58,768 nucleotides of DNA from an uncultured bacterium (GCA_902790465.1 CADASF010000004.1:1-58768), one strand, 5' to 3'; counted from the stretch's first letter, positions 15,461 to 26,282 are shown. Numbers and translations are program-made. Notes: generated from the sequence alone by a model not told the origin.

Positions 15461-17791
15461 ATGCGAAAGTATTTTTCTGCATTTATTGCTTTGGTTGCTA
15501 TTTCATGTATGCCTGCATTTGCTGAAGATGTAAAAATATCGAGGGATGATTTTGGAGTTCCTCATATTTATTCAGAATCTGATGAAGGGGTTTTTTATGG
15601 TCAAGGATATGCCCAAGCATGTGATAGATTGTTTCAACTTGAAATGGTTAGACTTTCTTCATCAGGTAAAATGAGTGAGAAACTTGGGGCAGGTTATATT
15701 GATTATGATAAGATGTATCTTCGTTATTTTCCTATTGATGAAGAACTAAATGCCCTTATAAAATCATTTCCTGATTCACAGAGATCAAAATTTAAAGCAT
15801 TTGCCGATGGAATAAATGCAAGAATTGAAGAAGTTGTTGCTGAAAATAAAGTTCCTCAGGAATTTGCAAAATATGGGCTTGAACCAGTAAAATGGACTGA
15901 AGCAGATGTCTTTAAAGTCTGTTTTTCTCGCTATAGATATATATATGACGGAGCTGAAGAACTTACAAATTTGAGATTTCTTCAAAAACTCGTCGATAAT
16001 TATGGTAGAATTGATGGAAAATTGATTTTTGATAGTATTTTACAATTAAATGATGAAGCTGCTTCAGTAATTGTTTCAGGCATAAATCCTTCCATGGCTG
16101 AAAAAGTTTTGGCAGATAACAAAAAAGATGTAAAGTCTTCAAAAATGCTTGCCGAAAAATTTGGTGTCCCTTATGGTGTTGGAAGTTATGCTGTCGTTCT
16201 TTCTGCTTCAAAAAGCGTAACAGGGAATTCAATGCTTTTGGCTGGTCCTCAATATGGATTAAGTGATCCGTCTCTATTTTATGAATGTTCTCTTCATTCA
16301 AAAGATATACAGTGTTATGGTATCCAAACAGTTGGTCTTCCTGGTTTTTCTATAGCACAAAATAAATATGGTGCTTGGACTGTTACTGGTGGAAGTGATA
16401 ACCAGATTGATTATTATTTGGAAATGTTAAATTCAGCAAATAATATACAGTATAGAAATAATAATGAGTGGAAAGATATGGCTATAAAGTCATATAAGAT
16501 AAATGTGAAAAATGCAGAACCTGTCGATTTTGATGTCGTAACAACAACTAATGGAATTGTTGTTACAACAGAACTTTCTGATCCTAAAAATCCAATGGCT
16601 TTTGTAAAAAATGTTGCTGTAACACCTGCAGAGATTGCTGCTTCTTGGATGAATACTTATGATGCAATGAAAAGCTATTCGACAGATACTTTTGTAAAAG
16701 CATTTAGAACATATCCTATATCTTCTAATGTTTTTTACATCAATCAAAAAAATCCACCTGTTTTTATGCACACTGGAAAATATCCAATTCGTCCTGATGG
16801 TGTTGATACAAGACTTCCTATAAACGGAGCAGAATTTGGACTTTGGAAGGGCTTTTTGAGCTATGACAAAATTCCTGTCTATCGCAATACTTCAAGAGGA
16901 TTTTATGCTGATTGGAATTCAAAACCTTCATTGACATGGGACAATGGAGAAAAAACTTATATATGGGGTTCTCAAAATAGGATTGATCATGTCAGAAATA
17001 CTGTTGATATTCAAAAGAAGTTTACTTTTGGAGAACTCGATGCAATAGATTATAAAATTTCATATATGGATATATATGCAAATGAGATAAAGCCTATATT
17101 GATTGAAAAATTGTCAAAATCACAGGACTCAAATGTAATAAAAGCTGTTGAATATTTAAAAGATTGGGACGGCTATAAAATTGCAAATTCAAATGGATAT
17201 TATGATAAGCCAGCTATTCCTATTTTCCATAGGTGGATGAATGAATTTGCAAAATTGTTGTGTCCTGAAATTGATGGAAAATATATGGAATATGCTGTAA
17301 ATGAATATGGTGCTCCATTTGTTTTCAATGTATTAAGACAGACAAAACTTCCTTATGATTTTCTAAAAGGCAGAACTATAGAAGATGTAAGTGAAGAAGC
17401 TATGAAAAATACTATATCTTATCTTTCCAATTCCAATGGTTATGACATGTCTCAGTGGAAGGAAAAGGCAGAAGCCAGTACCTATGTTTCTTCTATGCCA
17501 CAGTCTTCTGAGGATATGTCTTTGCCATCAGGTGAAAAAGTTTATTGTGGAAATAGAGCAAGTACAATAATAATGTGGGAAGTAAATCGTTTTTGGGTCA
17601 AAGGTATAAGTGTATTGACACCAGGAGAAGGTAGTTATGTTGGAGATACTTCAAAACCTTCTCATAAAGACGATCAAAAAGAACTATATAATGTAAGAAG
17701 GTATAAGACTGTTTTATTTTACGATGAGGATATAAGACATAAAGAAGAAAGCTCTAAGACATTGAAATATGCAACGCCTAAAAAATATTAG
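15461..17791 (+). CDS. Penicillin acylase family (S45) N-terminal nucleophile hydrolase
   Basis: A 776-residue exported Ntn-hydrolase precursor. The signal peptide (residues 1-21) ends at AFA-ED. The family opening is visible as ISRDDFGVPHIYSES and YGQGYAQACDRLFQLE. The autocatalytic nucleophile is expected at Ser242 in VGSYAVVLSASKS, followed by GNSMLLAGPQ. WTVTGGSDNQIDYYLE matches the oxyanion region and TPGEGSYVGDTSKPSHKDDQ the late conserved block. The GSYA context deviates from the common GSNAW, so activity is likely but not sure. Such enzymes cleave amides such as acyl-homoserine lactones, lactams or acyl-peptides; the substrate cannot be inferred. Confidence 0.88.
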   Translation: MRKYFSAFIALVAISCMPAFAEDVKISRDDFGVPHIYSESDEGVFYGQGYAQACDRLFQLEMVRLSSSGKMSEKLGAGYIDYDKMYLRYFPIDEELNALIKSFPDSQRSKFKAFADGINARIEEVVAENKVPQEFAKYGLEPVKWTEADVFKVCFSRYRYIYDGAEELTNLRFLQKLVDNYGRIDGKLIFDSILQLNDEAASVIVSGINPSMAEKVLADNKKDVKSSKMLAEKFGVPYGVGSYAVVLSASKSVTGNSMLLAGPQYGLSDPSLFYECSLHSKDIQCYGIQTVGLPGFSIAQNKYGAWTVTGGSDNQIDYYLEMLNSANNIQYRNNNEWKDMAIKSYKINVKNAEPVDFDVVTTTNGIVVTTELSDPKNPMAFVKNVAVTPAEIAASWMNTYDAMKSYSTDTFVKAFRTYPISSNVFYINQKNPPVFMHTGKYPIRPDGVDTRLPINGAEFGLWKGFLSYDKIPVYRNTSRGFYADWNSKPSLTWDNGEKTYIWGSQNRIDHVRNTVDIQKKFTFGELDAIDYKISYMDIYANEIKPILIEKLSKSQDSNVIKAVEYLKDWDGYKIANSNGYYDKPAIPIFHRWMNEFAKLLCPEIDGKYMEYAVNEYGAPFVFNVLRQTKLPYDFLKGRTIEDVSEEAMKNTISYLSNSNGYDMSQWKEKAEASTYVSSMPQSSEDMSLPSGEKVYCGNRASTIIMWEVNRFWVKGISVLTPGEGSYVGDTSKPSHKDDQKELYNVRRYKTVLFYDEDIRHKEESSKTLKYATPKKY

Positions 17792-17820
17792 TTTGTCTTC
17801 GTAGCTTTGTTATGAAACTA

Positions 17821-17865
17821 AAAAAATAGCTTGTTTGAAAATTTTTTCAAACAAGCTATTTTTTT
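17821..17865 (+). terminator. Intrinsic terminator after the S45 hydrolase
   Basis: The stem AAAAAATAGCTTGTTTGAAA / TTTCAAACAAGCTATTTTTT is followed by T residues, 30 bases after the stop. Confidence 0.9.
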
Positions 17866-17950
17866 GCAGGATTTTTTATATTTTTATAAAATTTTTATAA
17901 AAGTTGATAATAACTGACTAAACTTTTTTATAAAAAATATTTTATAATTT

Positions 17951-17977
17951 TTGAATCCTTTTTAATAAAACCCACAT
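17951..17977 (+). promoter_or_regulatory. Possible sigma-32-like heat-shock promoter of clpB
   Basis: TTGAA at 17951-17955 and CCCACAT at 17971-17977, 15 bases apart, resemble the CTTGAA / CCCCAT heat-shock pattern. No CIRCE inverted repeat is present. AT-rich DNA makes chance matches to the first element easy, though CCCACAT stands out here. Confidence 0.3.
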
Positions 17978-18015
17978 CTATATAAATGAAAATAGAAAAA
18001 AGGAAGTGAAAAAGA

Positions 18016-20601
18016 ATGAGACAAGATAAATGGACTATAAAAGCACAGGAAGCATTACAACAGGCTATGGACTATGCTTCTGAAAGAAATAATCAACAGA
18101 TAGAGCCTGAACATCTTCTTCTTGCTCTTCTAACACAGGAAGAAGGCGTTGTTGGTGAGATAGTTAATCAAATAGGAGTTAATCAATCATCACTTATATC
18201 AAAAGTTAAAAAACTTGTTGATAATTTGCCAAAAGTAAGTGGTAGTAATACAAATTCATATCTTTCAAATTCTTGTGCTTCTGTGATAGATAAGGCAGAA
18301 AAAGAAGCAAATAGAATGAAAGATGAATTTACATCTACAGAACATTTCTTTATTGCTCTATCATCAGATAGAAATACAAAATGTGGAGAAATTCTTTCTT
18401 CTTTTGGAATTACTCATGAAAAAATATATACAGTTCTAACAGATATAAGAGGAAATCAGCGTATAACTGATCAAAATCCTGAAGATAAGTATCAAGCAAT
18501 CAAAAGATATGCAAAAAATTTGACAGACCTTGCAAAAAGAGGAAAATTAGATCCTGTAATTGGAAGAGATGACGAGATAAGAAGAGTTATACAGGTTTTG
18601 TCGAGAAGAACAAAAAATAATCCTGTTTTGATAGGTGAGCCAGGTGTTGGAAAAACTGCTATTGCTGAAGGACTTGCTGAAAGAATAGTAAGTGGCGATG
18701 TTCCTACATCTCTAAAAAATAGAGAGATTGCAGCACTCGATTTAGGAGCTATGCTTGCAGGTGCAAAATATAGAGGTGAATTTGAGGACAGGCTCAAAGC
18801 ATTGTTAAAAGAAGTTGAGGGATCAGAAGGAAGAATAATTCTTTTCATTGATGAACTTCACACACTTGTTGGAGCTGGTGCTTCAGAGGGAAGTGTTGAT
18901 GCAGCAAATATGTTAAAACCTGCTCTTGCAAGAGGTGAAATACGTTGTATAGGTGCAACAACACTAAAAGAATACAGAAAATATATTGAAAAAGACGCAG
19001 CACTTGAAAGAAGATTTCAGCCTGTGATGGTTCCTGAGCCAAATGTTGAAGACACAATAGCAATTTTAAGAGGATTGAAAGAAAAATACGAAGTTCACCA
19101 TGGAATTAGAATCCTTGACAATGCTCTTGTTTCTGCTGCTACTCTTTCAAATAGATACATAACCGACAGATTTTTACCTGATAAAGCAATCGACTTGATA
19201 GATGAAGCAGCTTCAAGACTTAGAATCGAGATTGACAGCATGCCAACAGAAATTGATGAGGCACAGAGAAAATATAGACAGCTCGAAATTGAAAGACAAA
19301 TTCTTTCAAAAGAAACAGATGAGGCTTCTAAAGACAGACTTAACAAGATGAATCAAGAAATGGAATCCATAAAAGCTGAATTGGATAAGATGAAATCCCA
19401 ATGGGCTCTTGAAAAAGAAATCATTAAAAGAATTGGTGATTTAAAAGAGAGAATGGATGAACTAAAAACCGAAGAGGCAAAAGAAGAGAGAAATGGATCG
19501 CTTCAGAGAGTTGCTGAGATAAGATATGGACTTATTCCAGAATTGAAAAAACAGATTGATTCTCAAAAATCAAGATTATCTGAAATTCAGAAAGAACATA
19601 AATTTTTGAAAGAAGAAGTCGATGAGGAAGATGTTGCTGAAGTTGTTTCAAAATGGACAGGTATTCCTCTTTCAAAGATGATGGAAGGTGAGACTCAAAA
19701 GCTCGTAAAAATGGACAGTGAGCTTAAAAAATTTGTTGTAGGTCAAGACAATGCAGTTGAAGCAATTTCAAATGCAGTTAGAAGGGCAAGATCAGGTATT
19801 GCTGATTCAGATAGACCACTTGGAAGTTTCTTGTTCCTTGGTCCAACAGGTGTTGGTAAAACAGAGCTTGCAAAACGCCTTGCAGAATTTTTGTTTGATA
19901 CTGAAAAGGCAATGATAAGAATAGATATGAGTGAATATATGGAAAAATACTCTGTATCTCGTCTCATTGGAGCTCCTCCAGGATATGTTGGATATGATGA
20001 AGGCGGTCAACTCACGGAAGCAGTTAGAAGAAGACCATATAGCGTAATTCTTTTTGATGAAATCGAAAAAGCACATGGCGATGTATTTAATGCACTTCTC
20101 CAAGTTCTTGATGACGGAAGACTTACAGATGGACAAGGTCGTACAGTTGATTTCAAAAATACGATTATAATAATGACATCAAATATAGGTTCATCATATA
20201 TTCAAGATTTGACAGCAGACCAAGCAGATGAAATGAAGAAAAGAATTAATGAAGAGTTGAAACTTCACTTCAAACCAGAATTTTTAAACAGACTTGATGA
20301 AACAGTAATATTTAACAAGCTCTCAAAAGAAAATATAACATCTATTGTTGACATACAGTTGAGAAGACTTGAAAAGAGACTTGCTGAAAAGAAGATCGAC
20401 TTGACATTGACAGATTCTGCAAAATCCTTCCTCGCAGATATGGGCTATGATCCTGTATATGGAGCAAGACCATTGAAGAGAGCTATAAGAAAATATCTTG
20501 AAGACCCACTTGCACTTGCTGTTTTGAGTGGAAAGGTAAAAGCAGGGGAGAAGGTAACAGCAGACTTTGATAAATATTCAAATACAATAACTTTTAAGTA
20601 A
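18016..20601 (+). CDS. clpB: ClpB disaggregase chaperone
   Basis: The 861-residue product has the full ClpB layout: an N-terminal Clp repeat domain (1-150), first AAA+ domain with GEPGVGKTA and [19 protein letters not shown], the coiled-coil middle domain (about 400-530) that separates ClpB from ClpA/ClpC, and a second AAA+ domain with [10 protein letters not shown] and [21 protein letters not shown]. It works with DnaK to pull apart protein aggregates. ATG 18016 follows AAAGGAAGTG. It stands alone between two terminators. Confidence 0.98.
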   Translation: MRQDKWTIKAQEALQQAMDYASERNNQQIEPEHLLLALLTQEEGVVGEIVNQIGVNQSSLISKVKKLVDNLPKVSGSNTNSYLSNSCASVIDKAEKEANRMKDEFTSTEHFFIALSSDRNTKCGEILSSFGITHEKIYTVLTDIRGNQRITDQNPEDKYQAIKRYAKNLTDLAKRGKLDPVIGRDDEIRRVIQVLSRRTKNNPVLIGEPGVGKTAIAEGLAERIVSGDVPTSLKNREIAALDLGAMLAGAKYRGEFEDRLKALLKEVEGSEGRIILFIDELHTLVGAGASEGSVDAANMLKPALARGEIRCIGATTLKEYRKYIEKDAALERRFQPVMVPEPNVEDTIAILRGLKEKYEVHHGIRILDNALVSAATLSNRYITDRFLPDKAIDLIDEAASRLRIEIDSMPTEIDEAQRKYRQLEIERQILSKETDEASKDRLNKMNQEMESIKAELDKMKSQWALEKEIIKRIGDLKERMDELKTEEAKEERNGSLQRVAEIRYGLIPELKKQIDSQKSRLSEIQKEHKFLKEEVDEEDVAEVVSKWTGIPLSKMMEGETQKLVKMDSELKKFVVGQDNAVEAISNAVRRARSGIADSDRPLGSFLFLGPTGVGKTELAKRLAEFLFDTEKAMIRIDMSEYMEKYSVSRLIGAPPGYVGYDEGGQLTEAVRRRPYSVILFDEIEKAHGDVFNALLQVLDDGRLTDGQGRTVDFKNTIIIMTSNIGSSYIQDLTADQADEMKKRINEELKLHFKPEFLNRLDETVIFNKLSKENITSIVDIQLRRLEKRLAEKKIDLTLTDSAKSFLADMGYDPVYGARPLKRAIRKYLEDPLALAVLSGKVKAGEKVTADFDKYSNTITFK

Positions 20602-20617
20602 TTGATAAAAAGGGTAT

Positions 20618-20667
20618 AAAAAATAGGGGCTGTGAAAAAAGTATTTTTTTCACAGCCCCTATTTTTT
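20618..20667. terminator. Bidirectional intrinsic terminator
   Basis: A 23-bp perfect stem built on TAGGGGCTGTG / CACAGCCCCTA with A/T flanks separates clpB (plus) and the AAA-ATPase gene (minus). A related sequence is at 32368. Confidence 0.92.
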
Positions 20668-20671
20668 GTGT

Positions 20672-22321
20672 TTACACTACAATCTGCCTTTTTTTATCAT
20701 CTGCGACAAAAACGGCAGTGATGATTTTTTTTTCTCTTTCATTCATTAAGGAGCTTGTATCTATATAGGCAGAGATATATTTCTTTATCTGTTCTTCTCC
20801 CTCTTTTTTCTTTGCTTTTACATCTTTTGAAGTTGGAGCTAACTTGAATTCAATGATAATTGTTTTGTCATCAAATGGAATAACAATATCAGGACGACCA
20901 GTATTTGTGTGAACTTCAGGATAAATTTGTACTTTTACAACACTGAGTAACATAATAAATAGCGAGCGATACCATTTTTCTTTTTTTGAATATATAATTT
21001 TTTTAAATGCTTTTTTTTGTTCTTCATTTAATGATTCTATTGTTTTTTTATTTATATTGTCATTTGCGAAGTCTTCATATGGAATTCTTGCCAATATTCT
21101 ATTAAATATTAGCATTACATTCATCATATCGCCATTTTTTAAATAGGTTAATATGTCATTTGCTAATTGTACATAGTCATTAATATTGTAAATATTGTAT
21201 AAATATAAATTGGGAAGTGAATCTCTAACTTCTTCATTTGGGTAGTCAAGAGTTATTTCATTTTTATCTTCATCCCATTTTTCAATAGTTAGATACCCCG
21301 ATTGAAATAGAAAACTTTCAGGAGAAGCATGTTCAATTTCATTTGTATTTGTAAAATTAGATGATACTTTTAAATGTCTATATTCATCTGAATCTTTGAT
21401 TTTGTGATCTTTTAAATATTTGGCAAGAAATGAGGGAGTGCTGGAATTATACCAATAATTATAAAAATTACCTTCATCAAAGAAATTTAAAACAGAAAAT
21501 GGGTTATATACTCTTGTTATACCATCAAAAGAAAAACCATCATAATATTCTTTTATTTTCTCTAACAATTTTTGTTTATTTATTGATTTTTTTTGAGCAG
21601 TTATTTCAATCCATTCAGAAAAATTATCTTCAAGTTCTTTTTGTGTATATCCAAGAACATCTCCATATTTTTCACTCATAGAAATATCATTTAAATTATT
21701 TAATCCTGAAAAAATTCCAACTTTTGTAAATTTAGAAATTCCAGTTATAAAGACAAATCGTAAATATTTAGTATAAGTTTTTAAAGTAATATAAAAATTG
21801 CGTAAAAATTTTCTTACTTTATCTGCCATTTTTATATTGTCAATATATTCAGTAATAGGAAAATCATATTCATCAATGAGGACAACAACTGAGCCAAATT
21901 TTTCATAAAATGTATAAATGAGTTTTTTAAACATAGCTTTTGCATTTCGTTCTTTATCTATATTTATTTTATACTCATTTGCTATATGTTGAAGATCACT
22001 TATGAGAGATTCGTCTATTTCTTTAATATTTTCATAAGAATCTAAACCACTCATGTCCAATGTTATAACTGGATTAGGATGATTTGCTTGTTCTTTTACC
22101 CATTCTTCAGCATAAAGCCCCTTGAATAATTCGGCTTTACCTTGAAACATTGCTTCGAGTGTAGAAATAGTTAATGATTTTCCAAATCTTCGAGGACGAG
22201 AAAGAAAATAACTATTATCTGTTTTAGCAAGCTGAAGTAATTTTTCTGTTTTATCAATATAGAGATAATTTTTTTTTCTTATAATTTCAAAACTTTGCAT
22301 TCCTGTCGGAAGTAATTGCAT
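20672..22321 (-). CDS. AAA-ATPase-like / PD-(D/E)XK nuclease-superfamily protein
   Basis: A 549-residue protein of the family often annotated AAA-ATPase-like with a C-terminal PDDEXK domain (PF09820 plus PF08011). The start LLPTGMQSFEIIRKKNYLYIDKT is the family opening. SRPRRFGKSLT is a modified Walker A and VVLIDEYDFPI a Walker B. GISKFTKVGIFSGLNNLNDIS follows. The C-terminus holds GRPDIVIPFDD and IIIEFKLA, the nuclease-fold core. Members occur in many copies in gut and rumen bacteria; their function is unproven and an anti-mobile-element or toxin-like role has been guessed. ATG 22321 has AGGAG about 14 bases upstream. Confidence 0.9.
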   Translation of the reverse strand: MQLLPTGMQSFEIIRKKNYLYIDKTEKLLQLAKTDNSYFLSRPRRFGKSLTISTLEAMFQGKAELFKGLYAEEWVKEQANHPNPVITLDMSGLDSYENIKEIDESLISDLQHIANEYKINIDKERNAKAMFKKLIYTFYEKFGSVVVLIDEYDFPITEYIDNIKMADKVRKFLRNFYITLKTYTKYLRFVFITGISKFTKVGIFSGLNNLNDISMSEKYGDVLGYTQKELEDNFSEWIEITAQKKSINKQKLLEKIKEYYDGFSFDGITRVYNPFSVLNFFDEGNFYNYWYNSSTPSFLAKYLKDHKIKDSDEYRHLKVSSNFTNTNEIEHASPESFLFQSGYLTIEKWDEDKNEITLDYPNEEVRDSLPNLYLYNIYNINDYVQLANDILTYLKNGDMMNVMLIFNRILARIPYEDFANDNINKKTIESLNEEQKKAFKKIIYSKKEKWYRSLFIMLLSVVKVQIYPEVHTNTGRPDIVIPFDDKTIIIEFKLAPTSKDVKAKKKEGEEQIKKYISAYIDTSSLMNEREKKIITAVFVADDKKRQIVV

Positions 22322-22395
22322 ATATATATATTTTCTCCTATTTTATATTATTAAATCAATCATATTTTACCATTTTTTGTTATAAATGGCAATAT

Positions 22396-22441
22396 AAAAA
22401 AATTCCTTGTTATGAATCAAATTCACAACAAGGAATTTTTT
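22396..22441. terminator. Intrinsic terminator
   Basis: AAAAAATTCCTTGTT / AACAAGGAATTTTTT stem lying 43 bases past the end of the minus-strand lipoprotein gene. T runs on both sides allow either direction. Confidence 0.85.
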
Positions 22442-22483
22442 GTAGTTAGTTAGAGGTTAGTTAGTTGCGATAATTTAATTAGT

Positions 22484-25400
22484 TTAATAGTTAGGCTGGC
22501 CACCATTTCTGCAATTTGCTTCATAATTAGAGCGAGATACGCCACTATGTAGTAAATTGTATGAGTCGTAAGGTCCATTAGTAATCAAATTGTCCTCGGT
22601 ATCGTAAAGTGCCTCTTCAAAGTAGAAGTGTACCTCTGCTCTAAAAAGTGCAAGAGAGTTACCTAAATTATTAGTAGCAGATGATGGAATATATACAGAT
22701 TTTAAAGCTGAATAGTAATTTCTTATGTTAGTAGTTTGATTGTAATTTATTTGATTAAGATTAAAGTTAAAGCTACTACCTGTTTCAAATTCAGTACGAT
22801 TTACTGGATTTATGTATATGCCAGCAAAAGCATAACCTATTTCTTGAAGACCATCTGGTAATTCGAGCCAAACAAGATTTTTAGTAGAAGCAAAACAGTA
22901 ATCTCCGATAGTTTTTACGCTATTTGGAATTTGGATATCTGCACCACTTCCGACAGGTCCTACTGATGTACACTTATTACCAAAAAATGCGTAAGAGTCT
23001 ATTTCTGTAACTGTATTTGGAATGACCAATTGTGTTTTATTGTTTGGACAATAGTAAAGTGTTTTCATATCTTTACTATAAACAACTCCATCTACGCTTG
23101 TATAATATGGATTATCTGAATCTATCTCTATATTGTTTAGTGATAGATTACTTGTAGCAAATAATTCACCAAAATGTTGTTCATTAATCCAAGAAGTTGA
23201 TATATGATCACTTCTATAAGAAGCATTATATGTAGGTGCATAAGTTGCAGGAAATACTATTGTATTTATTTTGCTTCCCATATCTCCGCATAATGCAAAC
23301 CAATTGTTACCGAGGTGTACTAGATCTTTTGGAAGTACAAACTTTGTTATGTTATTTTTGTCTGCAGAACTCCATTTTGTGTCAATCATATGGAATAGTG
23401 TTAAAAAATAATCGATGCCATTTTCATAGTCATCAATAGTCCAAGGTGCGTCATAACTATCATTACTATCGGAAGAATTTGCATAAACCGATTCCCAAAC
23501 ATAAAAATATCCATAAGCATTACGAGTGTCGTTAGAATAATAATGGGCATCATTTACACCATTTATATAATCAATCCAACCATTATAATAATAAGTGTCA
23601 TCTAATCCTTTTATCAAATTATTATTACTACCATAGAACCCAGGAGCTAATGTAGGAACAGGGACAGGGACACCATTTCCTGTTGTCAATTCTGTTCCAG
23701 TTGGTGAAGAAACAGGTATTGGTGAAGTAGGATACCATGGAGAGCCACCACAAGTTGTCCAAGTTGGATTAGTAATTGTTACAAGTGTATGACCTCCAGT
23801 TGTTGATCCTGGTGTTGGCTCAACAATAACAACTGATCCTCCTGGATTTGATGTTAGTGTAGGAACTATATATGCAATATTTGGAGGAAGTTGTGCTCCT
23901 CCAATTTCTATTATTGTGCTTGGTGGATTGTTTGTTGTTCCAGTATTGATAAGCCCTTCTTGTATGCCAGTAGCAGTTGTTCCAGTAAGTTGTGTTAGAG
24001 GAACAGTTGTTAGACCACCATTTGCAGTAATTGCATTATATACATTAACTTTTGCTCTTATTGTACCACCATTATATGGTGCCGATATAGTTGCAGTTCC
24101 AACTCCAATACCAGTAATAGTTTGATTACTCAAATTTATAATATTATTATTACTTGTTATTGTGTAGTTCTCAATTTCAAATTGTGCTGTAGAACCAAGT
24201 AGCATGTTATAGATAACTTCTTTTATAGAACTTGCAGTTATTCCTGTTTTAGTTATTTTTTTGTTTTGTACAGTTTCTGTAGAAATATATTTTACAGTTC
24301 CATCACTTTCAATATGTACAAGTGCTACAGAAGTTCCATTTGCAAGGTCTATATCTATATTGAGATTGCTTAAATCATTTATGTTGTCAACTACTACAAC
24401 TTTTTGAACAGAATCTTTACTTGGTATATTACCAGTATCGTACAAAAGAGTTTTAATTATGTCTGCATCGTCAGCTGGCAATATTTTACTATTGACATTG
24501 ATTCCACCTCCATTTGAAGATGTAGCTGTTGTTGGCAAAGTATCATAAACATTTACTTTTATGATAATCTCTTGACCATCTGCTGTTGTTTTAATTATAG
24601 CAGTGCCTACTTTATCTCCTTTAATACTGCTATTATTAAGAGTGATGATTCCGTTATTTTCAACTATTTCGTAATCATCTATTTCAATATCTTTGGTATT
24701 ACCAAGCAGGATGTTTAACAATACTTCTTTTATTTCATTGCTGTTAATTTCGTTTTTGATTATCTTTTTGTCTTGTACAGTTTCGGTTGAGAGGTATTTA
24801 AGAGTTCCGTCTTCCATTCTGTGTACAATAGCAACAGTTGTTCCATCTTCAAGATCAATATCTATATCGAGATTGCTTAAATCATCTATATTGTCAATTA
24901 CAATAACTTTTTGAACATCATCTTTATTTTGAATCGTACTTGTATCTTGTAATATGATTTTAATTTTATTAGCTTCATCTTCAGATAATATTTTTGTTTT
25001 TACTGTGATAGGTTCGTCATTTGCATTTGTTGCAGTTGTTGTAAGTTCGTCATAAACTTTTACAGGTATAGTGATGTCATCTCCATTACAACTTGTAGTA
25101 ATTGTAACTTCTCCAACAGCAATTCCCTTCATATTTCCAAATTCGTCAAGTGTAATAATGTCTTGTTGGTTTTGGTTATCAATATTGAGTTCGCATTGGT
25201 CAGTTACATTTTCTCCTCTGAGTAGGATATCCAATTTATCTTCATTTCCGAGCAGAATATTAAATGCTTCGGTATATACTGCTGGTTGGTGTGGAACAAC
25301 TACTGTAATTTCTGCATCTTGAGCTCCTTCAACTTGTACAGTAATGACAGTTTCTCCTTCTTTTAAAGCAGTAATATTTCCATTTTCATCAATTGTAGCA

Positions 25401-26161
25401 ACTGAAGGATCACTTACAGTATATTTAGCTTCGTTTGTTTTTTCATCATCTCTCAATTTTATATTAACGCTGTCAGTTTCTCCGAGTTCAATTAGAAAAA
25501 TGTTTTGTGAAAGTGTTAATTCAGGTTTTTTTACGGTAACTGTTAATACTGCATCATTGGCACCTTCCATATGTACTATTATATTAACAGTTCCTTCTCC
25601 AACAAATGTTATTTTTCCATTTTCATCAACAGTAGCAACTGAAGGATCACTTGAAGTATATTCAGCTGCAGATGTTACATTACTTCCATTTAACATAACT
25701 AAAATTTGTTCAATGTCGAGGGTATCTTCTCCAATTACATAATCAATCTGATTTTTTGCTAATTCAAGATTAGGTAATGTAGGATCGTTTACTGTAACAG
25801 TAAATGTAACGCTATCGGTTCCTTCATAAGATACTTGAACGATACTTGTTCCAGGTGTTATAGCATTGATAAGTCCTTTTTCAACAGTAGCAATAGTATT
25901 TTTTTTAAACTCTTCTTTTATGGGATTGAAAGTTACTTCATTTGTTTTGTCTTCATTATTGACATAAGCAATTACATTGTCAGTAGTTCCTACATCAAGA
26001 ATGAATTTGTATTTTGAAAGTGTAAGTTTTTTGGTTTCGTTTAAATTGGGATAACCAAAGAAATCACAACTTTCACTTCCACCCGAGCCACATGCCGATG
26101 TTGTTATTGCCAATAAAAATAGCAATAAGCCCAGCATGGTGCATTTTCGCAAGTTTTTCAT
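22484..26161 (-). CDS. Giant lipoprotein with Ig-like (Big_2) and BspA-type leucine-rich repeats
   Basis: A 1225-residue surface lipoprotein. The signal peptide has a lipobox ending at Cys24 (TTSACG). From about 45 to 290 there are three bacterial Ig-like Big_2 repeats with the typical SVATVDENGKITFVGEGT pattern, with a weaker fourth to about 370. Residues about 380-720 hold two copies of a ~165-residue module containing a VQKV-VVDNI-DLSNL segment and STETVQ-KKI. A Thr/Pro/Gly-rich linker follows. The C-terminal third carries BspA-like LRR_5 units such as LVIPNTVTEIDSYAFFGN and IPNSVKTIGDYCFA. Adhesion or glycan binding is likely. ATG 26161 follows GGGAGG at 8 bases. Confidence 0.9.
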   Translation of the reverse strand: MKNLRKCTMLGLLLFLLAITTSACGSGGSESCDFFGYPNLNETKKLTLSKYKFILDVGTTDNVIAYVNNEDKTNEVTFNPIKEEFKKNTIATVEKGLINAITPGTSIVQVSYEGTDSVTFTVTVNDPTLPNLELAKNQIDYVIGEDTLDIEQILVMLNGSNVTSAAEYTSSDPSVATVDENGKITFVGEGTVNIIVHMEGANDAVLTVTVKKPELTLSQNIFLIELGETDSVNIKLRDDEKTNEAKYTVSDPSVATIDENGNITALKEGETVITVQVEGAQDAEITVVVPHQPAVYTEAFNILLGNEDKLDILLRGENVTDQCELNIDNQNQQDIITLDEFGNMKGIAVGEVTITTSCNGDDITIPVKVYDELTTTATNANDEPITVKTKILSEDEANKIKIILQDTSTIQNKDDVQKVIVIDNIDDLSNLDIDIDLEDGTTVAIVHRMEDGTLKYLSTETVQDKKIIKNEINSNEIKEVLLNILLGNTKDIEIDDYEIVENNGIITLNNSSIKGDKVGTAIIKTTADGQEIIIKVNVYDTLPTTATSSNGGGINVNSKILPADDADIIKTLLYDTGNIPSKDSVQKVVVVDNINDLSNLNIDIDLANGTSVALVHIESDGTVKYISTETVQNKKITKTGITASSIKEVIYNMLLGSTAQFEIENYTITSNNNIINLSNQTITGIGVGTATISAPYNGGTIRAKVNVYNAITANGGLTTVPLTQLTGTTATGIQEGLINTGTTNNPPSTIIEIGGAQLPPNIAYIVPTLTSNPGGSVVIVEPTPGSTTGGHTLVTITNPTWTTCGGSPWYPTSPIPVSSPTGTELTTGNGVPVPVPTLAPGFYGSNNNLIKGLDDTYYYNGWIDYINGVNDAHYYSNDTRNAYGYFYVWESVYANSSDSNDSYDAPWTIDDYENGIDYFLTLFHMIDTKWSSADKNNITKFVLPKDLVHLGNNWFALCGDMGSKINTIVFPATYAPTYNASYRSDHISTSWINEQHFGELFATSNLSLNNIEIDSDNPYYTSVDGVVYSKDMKTLYYCPNNKTQLVIPNTVTEIDSYAFFGNKCTSVGPVGSGADIQIPNSVKTIGDYCFASTKNLVWLELPDGLQEIGYAFAGIYINPVNRTEFETGSSFNFNLNQINYNQTTNIRNYYSALKSVYIPSSATNNLGNSLALFRAEVHFYFEEALYDTEDNLITNGPYDSYNLLHSGVSRSNYEANCRNGGQPNY

Positions 26162-26245
26162 TTTTATACCTCCCAGTTTTTTTTCTCCTTCATTTTTGAA
26201 GGAGCATATTTGGCAGAAAATTAGAATTCACCTAAAAATTTACTG

Positions 26246-26282
26246 TTAACAAAAATGTAAATATATATTAACATTTTGTTAA
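26246..26282. promoter_or_regulatory. Paired TTAACAAA-ATGTTAA palindromes upstream of the lipoprotein gene
   Basis: Two near-palindromic 15-mers, TTAACAAAAATGTAA (26246-26260) and TTAACATTTTGTTAA (26268-26282), stand 7 bases apart about 85-120 bases before the lipoprotein start. They could be operator half-sites, but the AT-rich context weakens this. Confidence 0.3.

Noticed and set aside
17866-18015. CIRCE/HrcA operator before clpB
   Set aside because: No TTAGCACTC-N9-GAGTGCTAA inverted repeat is present.
25344-25742. Plus-strand ORF of 132 codons inside the lipoprotein gene
   Set aside because: Antisense shadow of the Big_2 repeats; no start signal.
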